Assembly: GCA_017848075.1 (NCBI GenBank)
Contig: JAGALG010000159.1
Coordinates: forward strand, 1-13,188
Direction of reading: 5' to 3'
DNA: 13,188 nt
From: Oscillospiraceae bacterium
GTDB taxonomy: Bacteria; Bacillota; Clostridia; Oscillospirales; Ruminococcaceae
Shown: piece after piece, positions 1-7,782 of the stretch
Layout: each line of letters begins with the position of its first letter
Position numbering within the stretch: the stretch's first letter is position 1
Position numbers and translations under genes: made by a program
The notes under the pieces: model-generated
What the model saw: the letters and a program-made list of their open reading frames with translations, nothing else
Databases searched by the model: none
Told to the model about the DNA's origin: nothing

Positions 1-3000
1 CGTTGTTTACAAAGGAGGAAAGGGGTACCGATGGCTCCACCGGTGGAAGCATCTTCCATCTTCCGGAACGCAGTGAATACAGCGAGGATAAGATCGCAGG
101 AACACATGAGGTTCCGGACTATCCGAACGGTTCCAATATTGATATGTATGCTGTATACAGAGAGCGCTCTCTGGTCTTTATGGAACGCTATGTGGATACG
201 GCTACAGGAAAAACGATGGAAACGGTTATGTATTCGGCTCCATACAATACCTATAGTGCATATCCGGATACCTATGATACCACGGAGGAAAAAGCAGCAG
301 TTCTGGCAAAGGGCTATTCTTTGACTCGTTGGTCTGTGAATGACCCTCAGACGGGTGATTCCTATCCGACAGCTCCAAGTGATCGTGAGACGATCTATAA
401 GGAGAAAATAGATGGTTGGAAGGATGCAGCAACGAAGAAGGGCAGCTACGATATCAATGTCTATACGGTTTATGCAGCACAGGTAACGGTTGACAAAAAC
501 AGCAGCGATGCGATTGTCCTGACGGCAGCAACTTCTCCGACAGCTACCAATGGTACCGTACGAAACTGGGTGCTCCCAGGCAGTATGACCTTGGGCAAGA
601 TGCAGTATAGCCTCAGTGATATCAGCGAAGGTTTGAACTTGGTATCCAAGGAAGAACTGGAAGCAAATCGCTATCATGCTGCAAAGTCCAAAGATGTCGC
701 AATTCAGATGGATCTGATCGATAGCTATGGACAACAACAGAAAACGCTGTGGTTGGACGAAGCAGGCGGCGAAAGCACCTTGGAGATCGGTGCGGGCTGG
801 ACCATTCGCTTGACTTTGTATCACTCCCGTGTCATCGCCAAAGCGGAGGAATTGGCCTTTACGATGGAGATGACCTTCCCGGATGTGGCAAATCAGAAAA
901 TCATATTTGCTCCCGTTACAGTTAATCTGCAGCCAACCCAATGGACAGTGAAATACTCTGCAATTCTTCCACAGGATCCATATAAGGTGGTGCTTCAGAA
1001 GAATGGTTTCTCTGACAGTGGAGAAATTCGTACAGCAAGTATTGATAATTGGGTTTATGGCACTGCATTGAAGGATAAAACTCTGGAGCTGGAAGGTTAT
1101 AAAGGCAGTGGACAGTGGAAATACTCCGATACATTCAGCTATGCCTACGGAGCGAATGGAACAATGCCCTTGTCTGATGACAACAAAGGCGTGATTCAGC
1201 TGAGCACAGAATATACAGTTCTTTCCTATCCTTTGAGTGCAGAAGCGGCAGTGAGCGATCGCTGGACGATTTCTACGGTCGGAGATCGGAATTATCACGA
1301 GGTTGTAACAGTAAAAGCCAAAGGTGAACAGGAAGCGGCGTATATCTGGCTGAAATATAACGATAGCAGCTATCGTCTGGATCGATTGACAGAAGCAGAT
1401 TACGCAAAGGAATTCCACGCCTCTGTGGAACAGGATGTCTACACCTTCCTGATGCCGGCTGGAGCAGTAGAACTGGTCTACAATGATGTGATGGAATTGT
1501 ATCTGGATAATGGTACAATCGATCTCACCGAAAATACCTACACACAAAATGGTAAAACAGTATTTTGGCCGGGTGACTACAATATTCTTCAGTGCGCCGA
1601 TGATAATACGGACGATCACAGCACTGCTAATGTCCTGAACCTGTCCGGCAATCTGGTTTTGCGCGGCGATGAAACCACGGTTCGAAGCATCAAATTGGGC
1701 AATCTGAATATCTGTTCCGATCAGTCTATTGCCTTGGCCAACGATACGAGCGCAAACCTGACAGCAGAGGGCAGACTGACAGCCAACAATATTCTGGTTC
1801 CGGAAAGCTCGGTTCTAAATCTGAGCGGCAAGGATCAGGCAGTGACCCTTTCTCCTGCTGCAGATCGGGCAGCTATTGGTGGACATAATGCAGCCGGTGG
1901 TACGATCGTAGTAAAAGATTTGGCTTTAACTCTGAATATGCCGGCCGGTTCCGGAGCATCCGGTATTGGTTCCGGCAGTGAAAACAGCGGCAGCAAAGCG
2001 GTCAGCGTAGAAAGCTGTACTCTTCTTGTGAATGAAGCAAGTGATCAGGTCAACGGCCCATACCATGGTACTTGGATCGGCGGCAAGCAGGCAGACGATG
2101 TGAAAGTCAGCGAAAGTAAGATCCAAATTGGTCTTGCAGGTAATGGCACGATCATCGACGGCACGATGACCTCGATTATAGATTGTGAGATTGGTGCTGA
2201 AGCGGCACGAATCAGCAATCACGAAATTCGAGGCGGTAATATTACTGTTAAGAGCAGTGAAATCTACATGAATACAGCAGGTACCGTTCTGCTTTGTCCG
2301 GAGAATGTTCTTTCTGTTGACCCGGATTTAGTGGAAGATGCACAGGGAACGATTATCGATGTGGTTGGTGCAACGGAAACTCTGTATCATGGAAGTTTGC
2401 AGATTTGTGATCCAAGAGCAGATGTAATGATCGTCAATATTCAGCTTTTGGATCTGAATAATGGAGACATCACAGTAGAACAGGATCAAGTAACTCAGAA
2501 TACTTGTGTTCATGCTCATAGTGGCTCATACCGACTGATCAGCGAGTTCCATGAGTATCAGGGGACAGCCGATCTGACGGTGGATTCTTTGACCAATGGT
2601 ATGACGATTACGGTGGAAGCAGATTGTCAGCTGGCAGAAATCAAAGCCAATGGGGACAGCAGGTTGCTGCCACTGGGTCTGCTGCAGGCAGCATCTGTCC
2701 AAATCGGGGAAGATGCGGAACTGACAGTAACGGCAGCCGAGAACGCAGGTTTGAAGCCAGCAAGCTTCGGCGGAGAAGGCAGTTATGTTCAAAATGGTGG
2801 CCTTTTGACAGCCCAGACGGATCTGGTTGTAGGCGGCAATATGACCCTGAATAAAGTAACAGTTTCCGCTGAGAATCAAGAAGTTGGCAGCAATGGATCC
2901 TCCGGCGTGACAACAGTGACAATCAAAGGGGGCAGTGTAACTGCAGCGAAGATTGGCGCAATTGGTGAACAGAATGAGAGCTTTACCTTTGTAGTGCTGG

Positions 3001-4580
3001 AAGACGGCCCGAAACTGACCGGCCAGTTGATCCGTGACCACTATCGTCTTAACTACATTCTGGAAAATCCGAGCTTTAAGGTAGAAGATGCAACAAAGAT
3101 TCCTTACAGCACAGAAGATGAAAATGAACTTCTACCGACGGTGCTCCGTTCCACTTGTGTCTACACCACAGGAGAAGCGGGTGAGGTTCTGTATCATCCA
3201 GCAATTCCGGAAGATCCATATTATTTGACCGGTGAACAGGAAAACAGCTGCTTCAGCAACTGGTATCTTCTGAAGAAGAGTGATGGCAGCGAACTGCGAA
3301 TCGCTTTGAGCGAAGAAGAGGTTCCTGGCTTTACAGTAAAAGATGCACTTTCTGAAAAATACCTGGAAGAAGCCTCCTGGACAGATCCGGAAGATGGTAC
3401 CAAGACACTGGATCTCTATGGTTGGATGAAAATCAATGGTAGCGGCGTTATCGGTTATGGCCGTGAACTAAATGAAATGAACTCAGACAGCACAGAGGTT
3501 CAAATTGAAACCAATGGCAGCTGGACAGCTCGTTTTGATGTAGAAGGTACGATTCTGAAAGATGCTGCATATCAGTTCCATTTCGAACAGCCGCTCCCGG
3601 CTGGAACAAAACTGACTTTGGATTTCCGAGATCAAGATCAGCAGCCGCTTTACTATTTCTATATTGCGAGCGGTGGTGAGACACGGATCAGCGAAGAACA
3701 GTTTACTCGTATGGGTAAAGCAGCAGCGGCAGATTTGTTTGATAATAATAAGGAATCAGAGCTCTTCGAGCATAATCTGCAGTTGTCTGCAGATTTCATC
3801 GAGGCGACCGCTCCGGGTGGAACAGTGACCTTGGTTGCTGATTTGGTCAGTGTGCAGCAGGATATCGCAGAAGTGAGCTACAAGGCCAATATCCAGGCAG
3901 CAACTGCCAATGTTCGGGCAACAGACACTACAGTCAGCGTTCAGGTAGCTCCCGGTGAAGACAGTAGACTCTATGAAAAAGAACTGTATCTGATTGCAGT
4001 ACTCCAGAACGAAAGCGATACTTTGAGTGTACCATACCATACCGTTCTCCAGTTGGGCGACAGAACAGGAAACTGGATCGGCGGAAACATGGCATACTTT
4101 GATTTGGGCAACTATAATGCGCTGGATCAGGAGTGGAACTGGTCAATCCGAGGTCTGGAGATAGGCGATACTTGCAAGATTCAGTGGGTACTGACAGCAG
4201 CTGACAGTGGAACCCGGAATGTCTTTGGTTCCATTTTGGCACAAAGCGGTCAGCTGCCGGTTTCGATTTCCGCAGAAGTGGAACCGTTCCTTGATGTGGT
4301 CCTGGATTCTATTGATGACGCCGAAGCGAATCGCCATGTGCTGAGTGCAGGCAGTGCACACTCTGTACTGTTCCACTACACAACAACAGTAAGCCCTGTT
4401 ACTGTTACAGTAGAACAGCAGGGAGAACTGCAGATCTATCGGCCGATTTCTGCAACAGTCGATGGAAACGCAGCAGGTACCACGGTACAAATTCCAGGTT
4501 TGGCAGGTGTATATCGTGTGCGCTTCTCCATGAGTGACGGAGATTGGGACGATGTATACTTCAGCTTTATCGTGAAATAG
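1..4580 (+). CDS. Giant secreted/surface protein with Flg_new-like repeat and parallel beta-helix region (5' partial)
   Basis: The reading frame (codons starting at base 3) is open from the left edge to TAG at 4578-4580, about 1525 residues, with no convincing start, so the N-terminus and any signal peptide lie outside the window. Residues ~1-50 and ~51-155 look like InlB-B/Flg_new (Listeria-Bacteroides) repeats: 'GYSLTRW' followed by endings such as 'DMYAVY' and 'VYTVYA'. Residues ~156-540 are beta-rich Ig-like sequence containing 'FLMPAGAVEL', a motif common in clostridial surface proteins. Residues ~540-760, and again ~880-1010, have the short hydrophobic-Gly rungs of a right-handed parallel beta-helix ('AAIGGHNAAGGTIVVKD', 'GGNITVKSSEIYM', 'VTIKGGSVTA'). 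The last ~200 residues are beta-sandwich-like and end in 'YFSFIVK', with no LPXTG, SLH or transmembrane anchor. Eleven cysteines occur, all after residue ~540. An adhesin or glycan-binding role is inference; no catalytic motif was recognised. Confidence 0.85.
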   Translation, partial: LFTKEERGTDGSTGGSIFHLPERSEYSEDKIAGTHEVPDYPNGSNIDMYAVYRERSLVFMERYVDTATGKTMETVMYSAPYNTYSAYPDTYDTTEEKAAVLAKGYSLTRWSVNDPQTGDSYPTAPSDRETIYKEKIDGWKDAATKKGSYDINVYTVYAAQVTVDKNSSDAIVLTAATSPTATNGTVRNWVLPGSMTLGKMQYSLSDISEGLNLVSKEELEANRYHAAKSKDVAIQMDLIDSYGQQQKTLWLDEAGGESTLEIGAGWTIRLTLYHSRVIAKAEELAFTMEMTFPDVANQKIIFAPVTVNLQPTQWTVKYSAILPQDPYKVVLQKNGFSDSGEIRTASIDNWVYGTALKDKTLELEGYKGSGQWKYSDTFSYAYGANGTMPLSDDNKGVIQLSTEYTVLSYPLSAEAAVSDRWTISTVGDRNYHEVVTVKAKGEQEAAYIWLKYNDSSYRLDRLTEADYAKEFHASVEQDVYTFLMPAGAVELVYNDVMELYLDNGTIDLTENTYTQNGKTVFWPGDYNILQCADDNTDDHSTANVLNLSGNLVLRGDETTVRSIKLGNLNICSDQSIALANDTSANLTAEGRLTANNILVPESSVLNLSGKDQAVTLSPAADRAAIGGHNAAGGTIVVKDLALTLNMPAGSGASGIGSGSENSGSKAVSVESCTLLVNEASDQVNGPYHGTWIGGKQADDVKVSESKIQIGLAGNGTIIDGTMTSIIDCEIGAEAARISNHEIRGGNITVKSSEIYMNTAGTVLLCPENVLSVDPDLVEDAQGTIIDVVGATETLYHGSLQICDPRADVMIVNIQLLDLNNGDITVEQDQVTQNTCVHAHSGSYRLISEFHEYQGTADLTVDSLTNGMTITVEADCQLAEIKANGDSRLLPLGLLQAASVQIGEDAELTVTAAENAGLKPASFGGEGSYVQNGGLLTAQTDLVVGGNMTLNKVTVSAENQEVGSNGSSGVTTVTIKGGSVTAAKIGAIGEQNESFTFVVLEDGPKLTGQLIRDHYRLNYILENPSFKVEDATKIPYSTEDENELLPTVLRSTCVYTTGEAGEVLYHPAIPEDPYYLTGEQENSCFSNWYLLKKSDGSELRIALSEEEVPGFTVKDALSEKYLEEASWTDPEDGTKTLDLYGWMKINGSGVIGYGRELNEMNSDSTEVQIETNGSWTARFDVEGTILKDAAYQFHFEQPLPAGTKLTLDFRDQDQQPLYYFYIASGGETRISEEQFTRMGKAAAADLFDNNKESELFEHNLQLSADFIEATAPGGTVTLVADLVSVQQDIAEVSYKANIQAATANVRATDTTVSVQVAPGEDSRLYEKELYLIAVLQNESDTLSVPYHTVLQLGDRTGNWIGGNMAYFDLGNYNALDQEWNWSIRGLEIGDTCKIQWVLTAADSGTRNVFGSILAQSGQLPVSISAEVEPFLDVVLDSIDDAEANRHVLSAGSAHSVLFHYTTTVSPVTVTVEQQGELQIYRPISATVDGNAAGTTVQIPGLAGVYRVRFSMSDGDWDDVYFSFIVK

Positions 4581-4599
4581 TGAATCTGTGAACAAAGTG

Positions 4600-4627
4600 A
4601 AAAATCCACCCATTGGGTGGATTTTTT
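4600..4627 (+). terminator. Intrinsic terminator after the giant surface protein
   Basis: A perfect inverted repeat: AAAAATCCACCC (4600-4611), loop ATT (4612-4614), GGGTGGATTTTT (4615-4626), running into a T tract. It begins 20 bases after the stop codon. Because the A and T tracts are symmetric it could act in both directions, though no gene enters from the right. Confidence 0.9.
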
Positions 4628-4638
4628 GCTTTACCCCA

Positions 4639-4647
4639 TGATAGAAT
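4639..4647 (+). promoter_or_regulatory. Possible extended -10 promoter for the small membrane protein
   Basis: TGATAGAAT at 4639-4647 fits an extended -10 (TG-N-TAGAAT). No good -35 lies at the right distance, since that position falls in the preceding terminator. It is the only -10-like element between the terminator and the gene at 4674, so it is offered as a weak candidate. Confidence 0.35.
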
Positions 4648-4673
4648 GAAGGCAAAAAGAAGGAGGGGATACA

Positions 4674-5069
4674 ATGAAGAAAAAGAGCATTGGTTTGGGA
4701 ATTTGGGCTTTCATTTTGATTCTGGAGCTTTGCCCCTATGGCGCGGTTCTGAATTTTATGGGCGACCCGGAGATTGGAAAAAGTATCCGTTCGACTTTTT
4801 CTTATTTAGATTTAAGACCTTTTGGCTACGCCAATTTCGGCCCCTTCCTAACAGCGATGCTTTCACTTTTGGCGATCGTTTTCCTGTTGGGCTATCTGTG
4901 GAAGAATAGCGAAAAGCTGCTGCAACTGCTGCAAAATGTGTCGTGGGTCGCACTGTTTACCTCTTTAACACCTCTGTTGTTTGGTATTCGCTATTATTCT
5001 CTGGTGGGAGCAGTTATTTCTCTGCTGTTGTTGCTGTCTGCCTTTTGGTGCAGAGCGATGGGAGAATAG
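4674..5069 (+). CDS. Small four-helix integral membrane protein of unknown function
   Basis: A 131-residue protein that I cannot assign to a family. The start is set by a strong Shine-Dalgarno AGGAGGGG at 4661-4668, five bases before the ATG; the stop is TAG at 5067-5069. Four hydrophobic segments are visible at about residues 7-27, 56-76, 89-105 and 108-126. The N-terminus is MKKKS, and a ~28-residue polar loop (about 28-55) lies between helices 1 and 2. The first helix could be read as an uncleaved signal anchor, but three more segments make a polytopic protein more likely. It sits alone between two intrinsic terminators, so it is probably its own transcription unit and its neighbours give little hint of function. 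Confidence 0.82.
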   Translation: MKKKSIGLGIWAFILILELCPYGAVLNFMGDPEIGKSIRSTFSYLDLRPFGYANFGPFLTAMLSLLAIVFLLGYLWKNSEKLLQLLQNVSWVALFTSLTPLLFGIRYYSLVGAVISLLLLLSAFWCRAMGE

Positions 5070-5079
5070 CTCACACATC

Positions 5080-5109
5080 AAGACTTCGTCGTTTGGCGGA
5101 GTCTTTTTT
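5080..5109 (+). terminator. Intrinsic terminator after the small membrane protein
   Basis: AAGACTTCGTC (5080-5090) pairs with GGCGGAGTCTT (5095-5105) around a GTTT loop. This is an 11-bp stem with two G-U pairs, followed by a T run to 5109. It starts ten bases after the stop codon at 5069. Confidence 0.85.
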
Positions 5110-5110
5110 A

Positions 5111-5139
5111 TTGTGTAAAAAAGGAAAACATGGTATGAT
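5111..5139 (+). promoter_or_regulatory. Sigma-A-type promoter for the GTPase-NYN fusion gene
   Basis: TTGTGT (5111-5116), a 17-base spacer and TATGAT (5134-5139), with a TG at 5131-5132 that makes it an extended -10. Transcription would start near 5146, giving an untranslated leader of about 38 bases before the ATG at 5184. It follows directly on the preceding terminator, which supports a monocistronic unit. Confidence 0.65.
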
Positions 5140-5183
5140 TATTTTGTGAGTAATTCTTGCGAAGAACGAGAGGAAAGAACAGG

Positions 5184-7718
5184 ATGAAACGAAGCGTTAT
5201 TGGCATTTTAGCCCATGTGGATGTGGGGAAAACCACCTTGTCTGAAGCAATGATGTATTGTTCCGGCAGCATCCGTAATTTGGGCCGTGTGGACCACGGA
5301 AATGCCTTTTTAGATACCTTTGCCATGGAACGACAGAGGGGAATTACGATCTTCTCCAAGCAGGCGGTGTTGTCTTTGCCGGATTTCCATGCAACTTTGC
5401 TGGACACCCCGGGCCATGTGGATTTTTCTGCGGAAATGGAGAGAACACTGGATGTTCTGGACTGTGCGGTTTTGGCGATCAGTGGCCCTGCCGGTTTGCA
5501 GAGCCATACTTTTACCGTTTGGAAGCTGCTTCGTCAGCGCAATATCCCTACCTTTTTATTTGTCAATAAGATGGATCAGGTGGGTGCCGACAAAGAAACG
5601 GTGCTGAATCTGCTGCAGCAGAAGTTGGGAGAAGGTTTTGTGGACTTTTCTGCACCGGATGCGGAAAGTATTGCAATGTGTGATGAGAATTTGCTGGAGG
5701 AATTTCTGGAGACAGGCGAACTGTCCGACCAATCCATTGCAGGAGCTATTGCTCGCTGTAGGGTGTTCCCATGCTGGTTTGGTGCGGCTTTAAAATTGGA
5801 TGGAGTAGAGGAATTTCTGCAGGGACTGAAGCGCTTTGCTCCAGAGAGCAAAGGAAAACAGGACTTTGCAGCAAAAGTCTTTAAAATCTCTCGTGATGAC
5901 CAGGGCGTGCGTCTGAGCCATATGAAAGTGACCGGCGGTGTTATGAGAGTGCGAGATAGTATAAAGGGCAGCGATTGGGAGGAAAAGGTGACCCAGCTGC
6001 GGCTGTATTCCGGTGCAAAATATACAGCGGTGGAAGAAGCTCGCCCCGGCGATGTCGTTGCAGTAGTGGGTCTCAGTCGAACAACTCCGGGATTAGGGTT
6101 GGGAGCGGAGCAGCAGAGTGTGGCTCCGGCACTGGAGCCTGTATTAACATACAGTATCATTCTGCCGCAGGGCTACGATGTTCACAAGGCGCTGCAGCAG
6201 TTCCGCCAACTGGAAGAGGAGGAGCCGCAGCTTCATGTGGACTGGGATCCCCGTTTGCAGGAATTGCGGGTACAGCTGATGGGTCAGGTGCAACTGGAAA
6301 TCCTGCATCAGCTGTTATTGGATCGTTTTGGTCTGGAAGTACAGTTTGGCCAGGAAAGTATTTTATATAAAGAGACGATTGCCAATACAGTAGAAGGTGT
6401 TGGTCATTACGAGCCTCTGCGCCATTATGCGGAGGTCCATTTGATTTTGGAACCGGGTGAACGGGGCAGCGGTCTGCGCTTTGAAAGCAGCTGCCACCAG
6501 GATGATTTGGATCTCAACTGGCAGCGATTGATTTTGACTCATTTGCAGGAGAGACAGCATTTAGGAGTGCTGACCGGTGCTCCAATCACAGATATGACGA
6601 TTACGCTGGCGGCCGGCCGAGCGCACCTGAAACATACCGAGGGTGGTGATTTCCGGCAGGCGACCTATCGTGCTGTGCGGCAGGGTCTGATGCAGGCGCA
6701 GTCCGTTTTGTTGGAGCCGTGGTATGATTTCCGTTTGGAGATTCCACAGGCCAATGTGGGCCGTGCAATGACCGATTTACAGCGTATGGGAGCTGATTTT
6801 GTACCACCGGAAACAGAAGGAGATTATGCTGTTCTGGAGGGATCCGCACCGGTTGCGGTTATGAGGGCGTATCCACAGGAAGTAACTGGGTACACCCGTG
6901 GCCTGGGACGCTTCTCCTGTCAGTTGAAGGGCTATGCACCCTGCAAGAATCAGGAGCGAATTGTGGAGGAAACAGCATATGATCCGGAGGCGGATTTGGA
7001 TCATACGCCGGATAGTGTATTCTGCGAGCATGGAGCCGGTGTCACAGTCAAATGGGATCAGGTGCCAAATCAGATGCATCTTCCGTCTGCTCTTGCTCCC
7101 CAGCGTCCAGCAGATGAGGAGCAGGTTTGGCAGGAGCGGGCTGCTCGTTATTGCGCTCGTATGGCGACCGATCAGGAATTGATGGAGATTTTTGAACGAA
7201 CCTACGGCCCAGTCAAAAAAGAGAAACGCAAAGCCTTCCGTCCGACAGAGCGTACAGTCAAATATAAGAGCAAGCCGCTTCCGGCAGGACCGGAATATCT
7301 GCTGGTAGATGGATACAATATTATCTTTGCCTGGGATGAGCTGAAAGATGTCGCCCGGGATAGTCTGGACATGGCTCGTACGAAGCTGATTCATATGCTC
7401 AGCAGTTACCAGGGCTTCCTTGGCACACCGGTCATCATTGTGTTCGATGCCTATAAGGTAAAGGGCAATCCCGGTTCGGTGGAACGATTGGGAGATTTAT
7501 CCATCGTCTATACCAAAGAAGCAGAGACTGCAGACTCCTACATTGAAAAGGTAACCCACGAACTGGCAAAACAGCATCGTGTTCGTGTGGCAACTTCCGA
7601 TGGGCTGGAGCAGGTGATCATTCTGGGTGCCGGTGCGCTTCGCATCTCTGCTCGCAGTTTCCATGAGGAAGTTTTGCAAGTAGAGAAGATGATTCGGGAA
7701 TATCTCAGCGAAATATAA
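5184..7718 (+). CDS. Translational GTPase (EF-G/Tet(M)-like) fused to a C-terminal NYN (YacP/Rae1-type) ribonuclease domain
   Basis: 844 residues from ATG 5184, preceded by GAGAGGAAAG at 5168-5177. A TTG at 5157 would add nine poorly supported residues and sits on the ribosome binding site. Residues 1-~674 form an EF-G/Tet(M)-type GTPase: G1 'AHVDVGKTT' (10-18), switch I 'RGIT' (52-55), G3 'DTPGH' (74-78, with the catalytic His), G4 'NKMD' (128-131), G5 'GAALK' (200-204), then domains II-V. A basic linker (~675-703, rich in Lys and Arg) leads to residues 704-844, an NYN/PIN-like nuclease domain with 'LLVDGYNII' (706-714), 'VFDAYKVKG' (753-761), 'ETADSYIEK' (782-790) and 'ATSDGLEQ' (803-810). 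Acidic residues D709, D755, D784 and D806 are all present. From memory the domain aligns well with B. subtilis Rae1 (YacP), which cuts mRNA in the ribosomal A site. Domain IV lacks the loop typical of tetracycline protection proteins. Inferred role: ribosome-associated mRNA cleavage or rescue coupled to GTP hydrolysis. Domain calls are firm; the function is inference. Confidence 0.93.
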   Translation: MKRSVIGILAHVDVGKTTLSEAMMYCSGSIRNLGRVDHGNAFLDTFAMERQRGITIFSKQAVLSLPDFHATLLDTPGHVDFSAEMERTLDVLDCAVLAISGPAGLQSHTFTVWKLLRQRNIPTFLFVNKMDQVGADKETVLNLLQQKLGEGFVDFSAPDAESIAMCDENLLEEFLETGELSDQSIAGAIARCRVFPCWFGAALKLDGVEEFLQGLKRFAPESKGKQDFAAKVFKISRDDQGVRLSHMKVTGGVMRVRDSIKGSDWEEKVTQLRLYSGAKYTAVEEARPGDVVAVVGLSRTTPGLGLGAEQQSVAPALEPVLTYSIILPQGYDVHKALQQFRQLEEEEPQLHVDWDPRLQELRVQLMGQVQLEILHQLLLDRFGLEVQFGQESILYKETIANTVEGVGHYEPLRHYAEVHLILEPGERGSGLRFESSCHQDDLDLNWQRLILTHLQERQHLGVLTGAPITDMTITLAAGRAHLKHTEGGDFRQATYRAVRQGLMQAQSVLLEPWYDFRLEIPQANVGRAMTDLQRMGADFVPPETEGDYAVLEGSAPVAVMRAYPQEVTGYTRGLGRFSCQLKGYAPCKNQERIVEETAYDPEADLDHTPDSVFCEHGAGVTVKWDQVPNQMHLPSALAPQRPADEEQVWQERAARYCARMATDQELMEIFERTYGPVKKEKRKAFRPTERTVKYKSKPLPAGPEYLLVDGYNIIFAWDELKDVARDSLDMARTKLIHMLSSYQGFLGTPVIIVFDAYKVKGNPGSVERLGDLSIVYTKEAETADSYIEKVTHELAKQHRVRVATSDGLEQVIILGAGALRISARSFHEEVLQVEKMIREYLSEI

Positions 7719-7740
7719 CGGATTGTATAGAATAACAGGC

Positions 7741-7775
7741 AAAAAAGGAGCAGATCCTAAGATCTGCTCCTTTTT
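7741..7775. terminator. Bidirectional intrinsic terminator between convergent genes
   Basis: GGAGCAGATC (7747-7756), loop CTAA (7757-7760), GATCTGCTCC (7761-7770): a perfect 10-bp stem flanked by six A on the left and five T on the right. It lies between the stop of the GTPase-nuclease gene (7718, +) and the stop of telA (7783, -), so it can end transcription from both sides. Confidence 0.92.
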
Positions 7776-7782
7776 GTTAATG

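Noticed and set aside
11..324. AAGGAGG at 11-17 followed by an ATG at 31, suggesting a small gene start
   Set aside because: The purine-rich bases are Lys-Glu-Glu codons of the large frame; the 97-residue product is basic and unstructured, typical of a shadow frame, and the large frame continues from the left edge.
5157..5183. TTG start adding nine residues to the GTPase-NYN protein
   Set aside because: It lacks its own Shine-Dalgarno, would bury the GAGAGGAAAG site, and the family begins close to the ATG at 5184 ('MKRSVIGILAHVD').
5184..7718. Calling the GTPase a Tet(M)-type tetracycline resistance gene
   Set aside because: The tip loop of domain IV does not match validated protection proteins and the extra nuclease domain points elsewhere.
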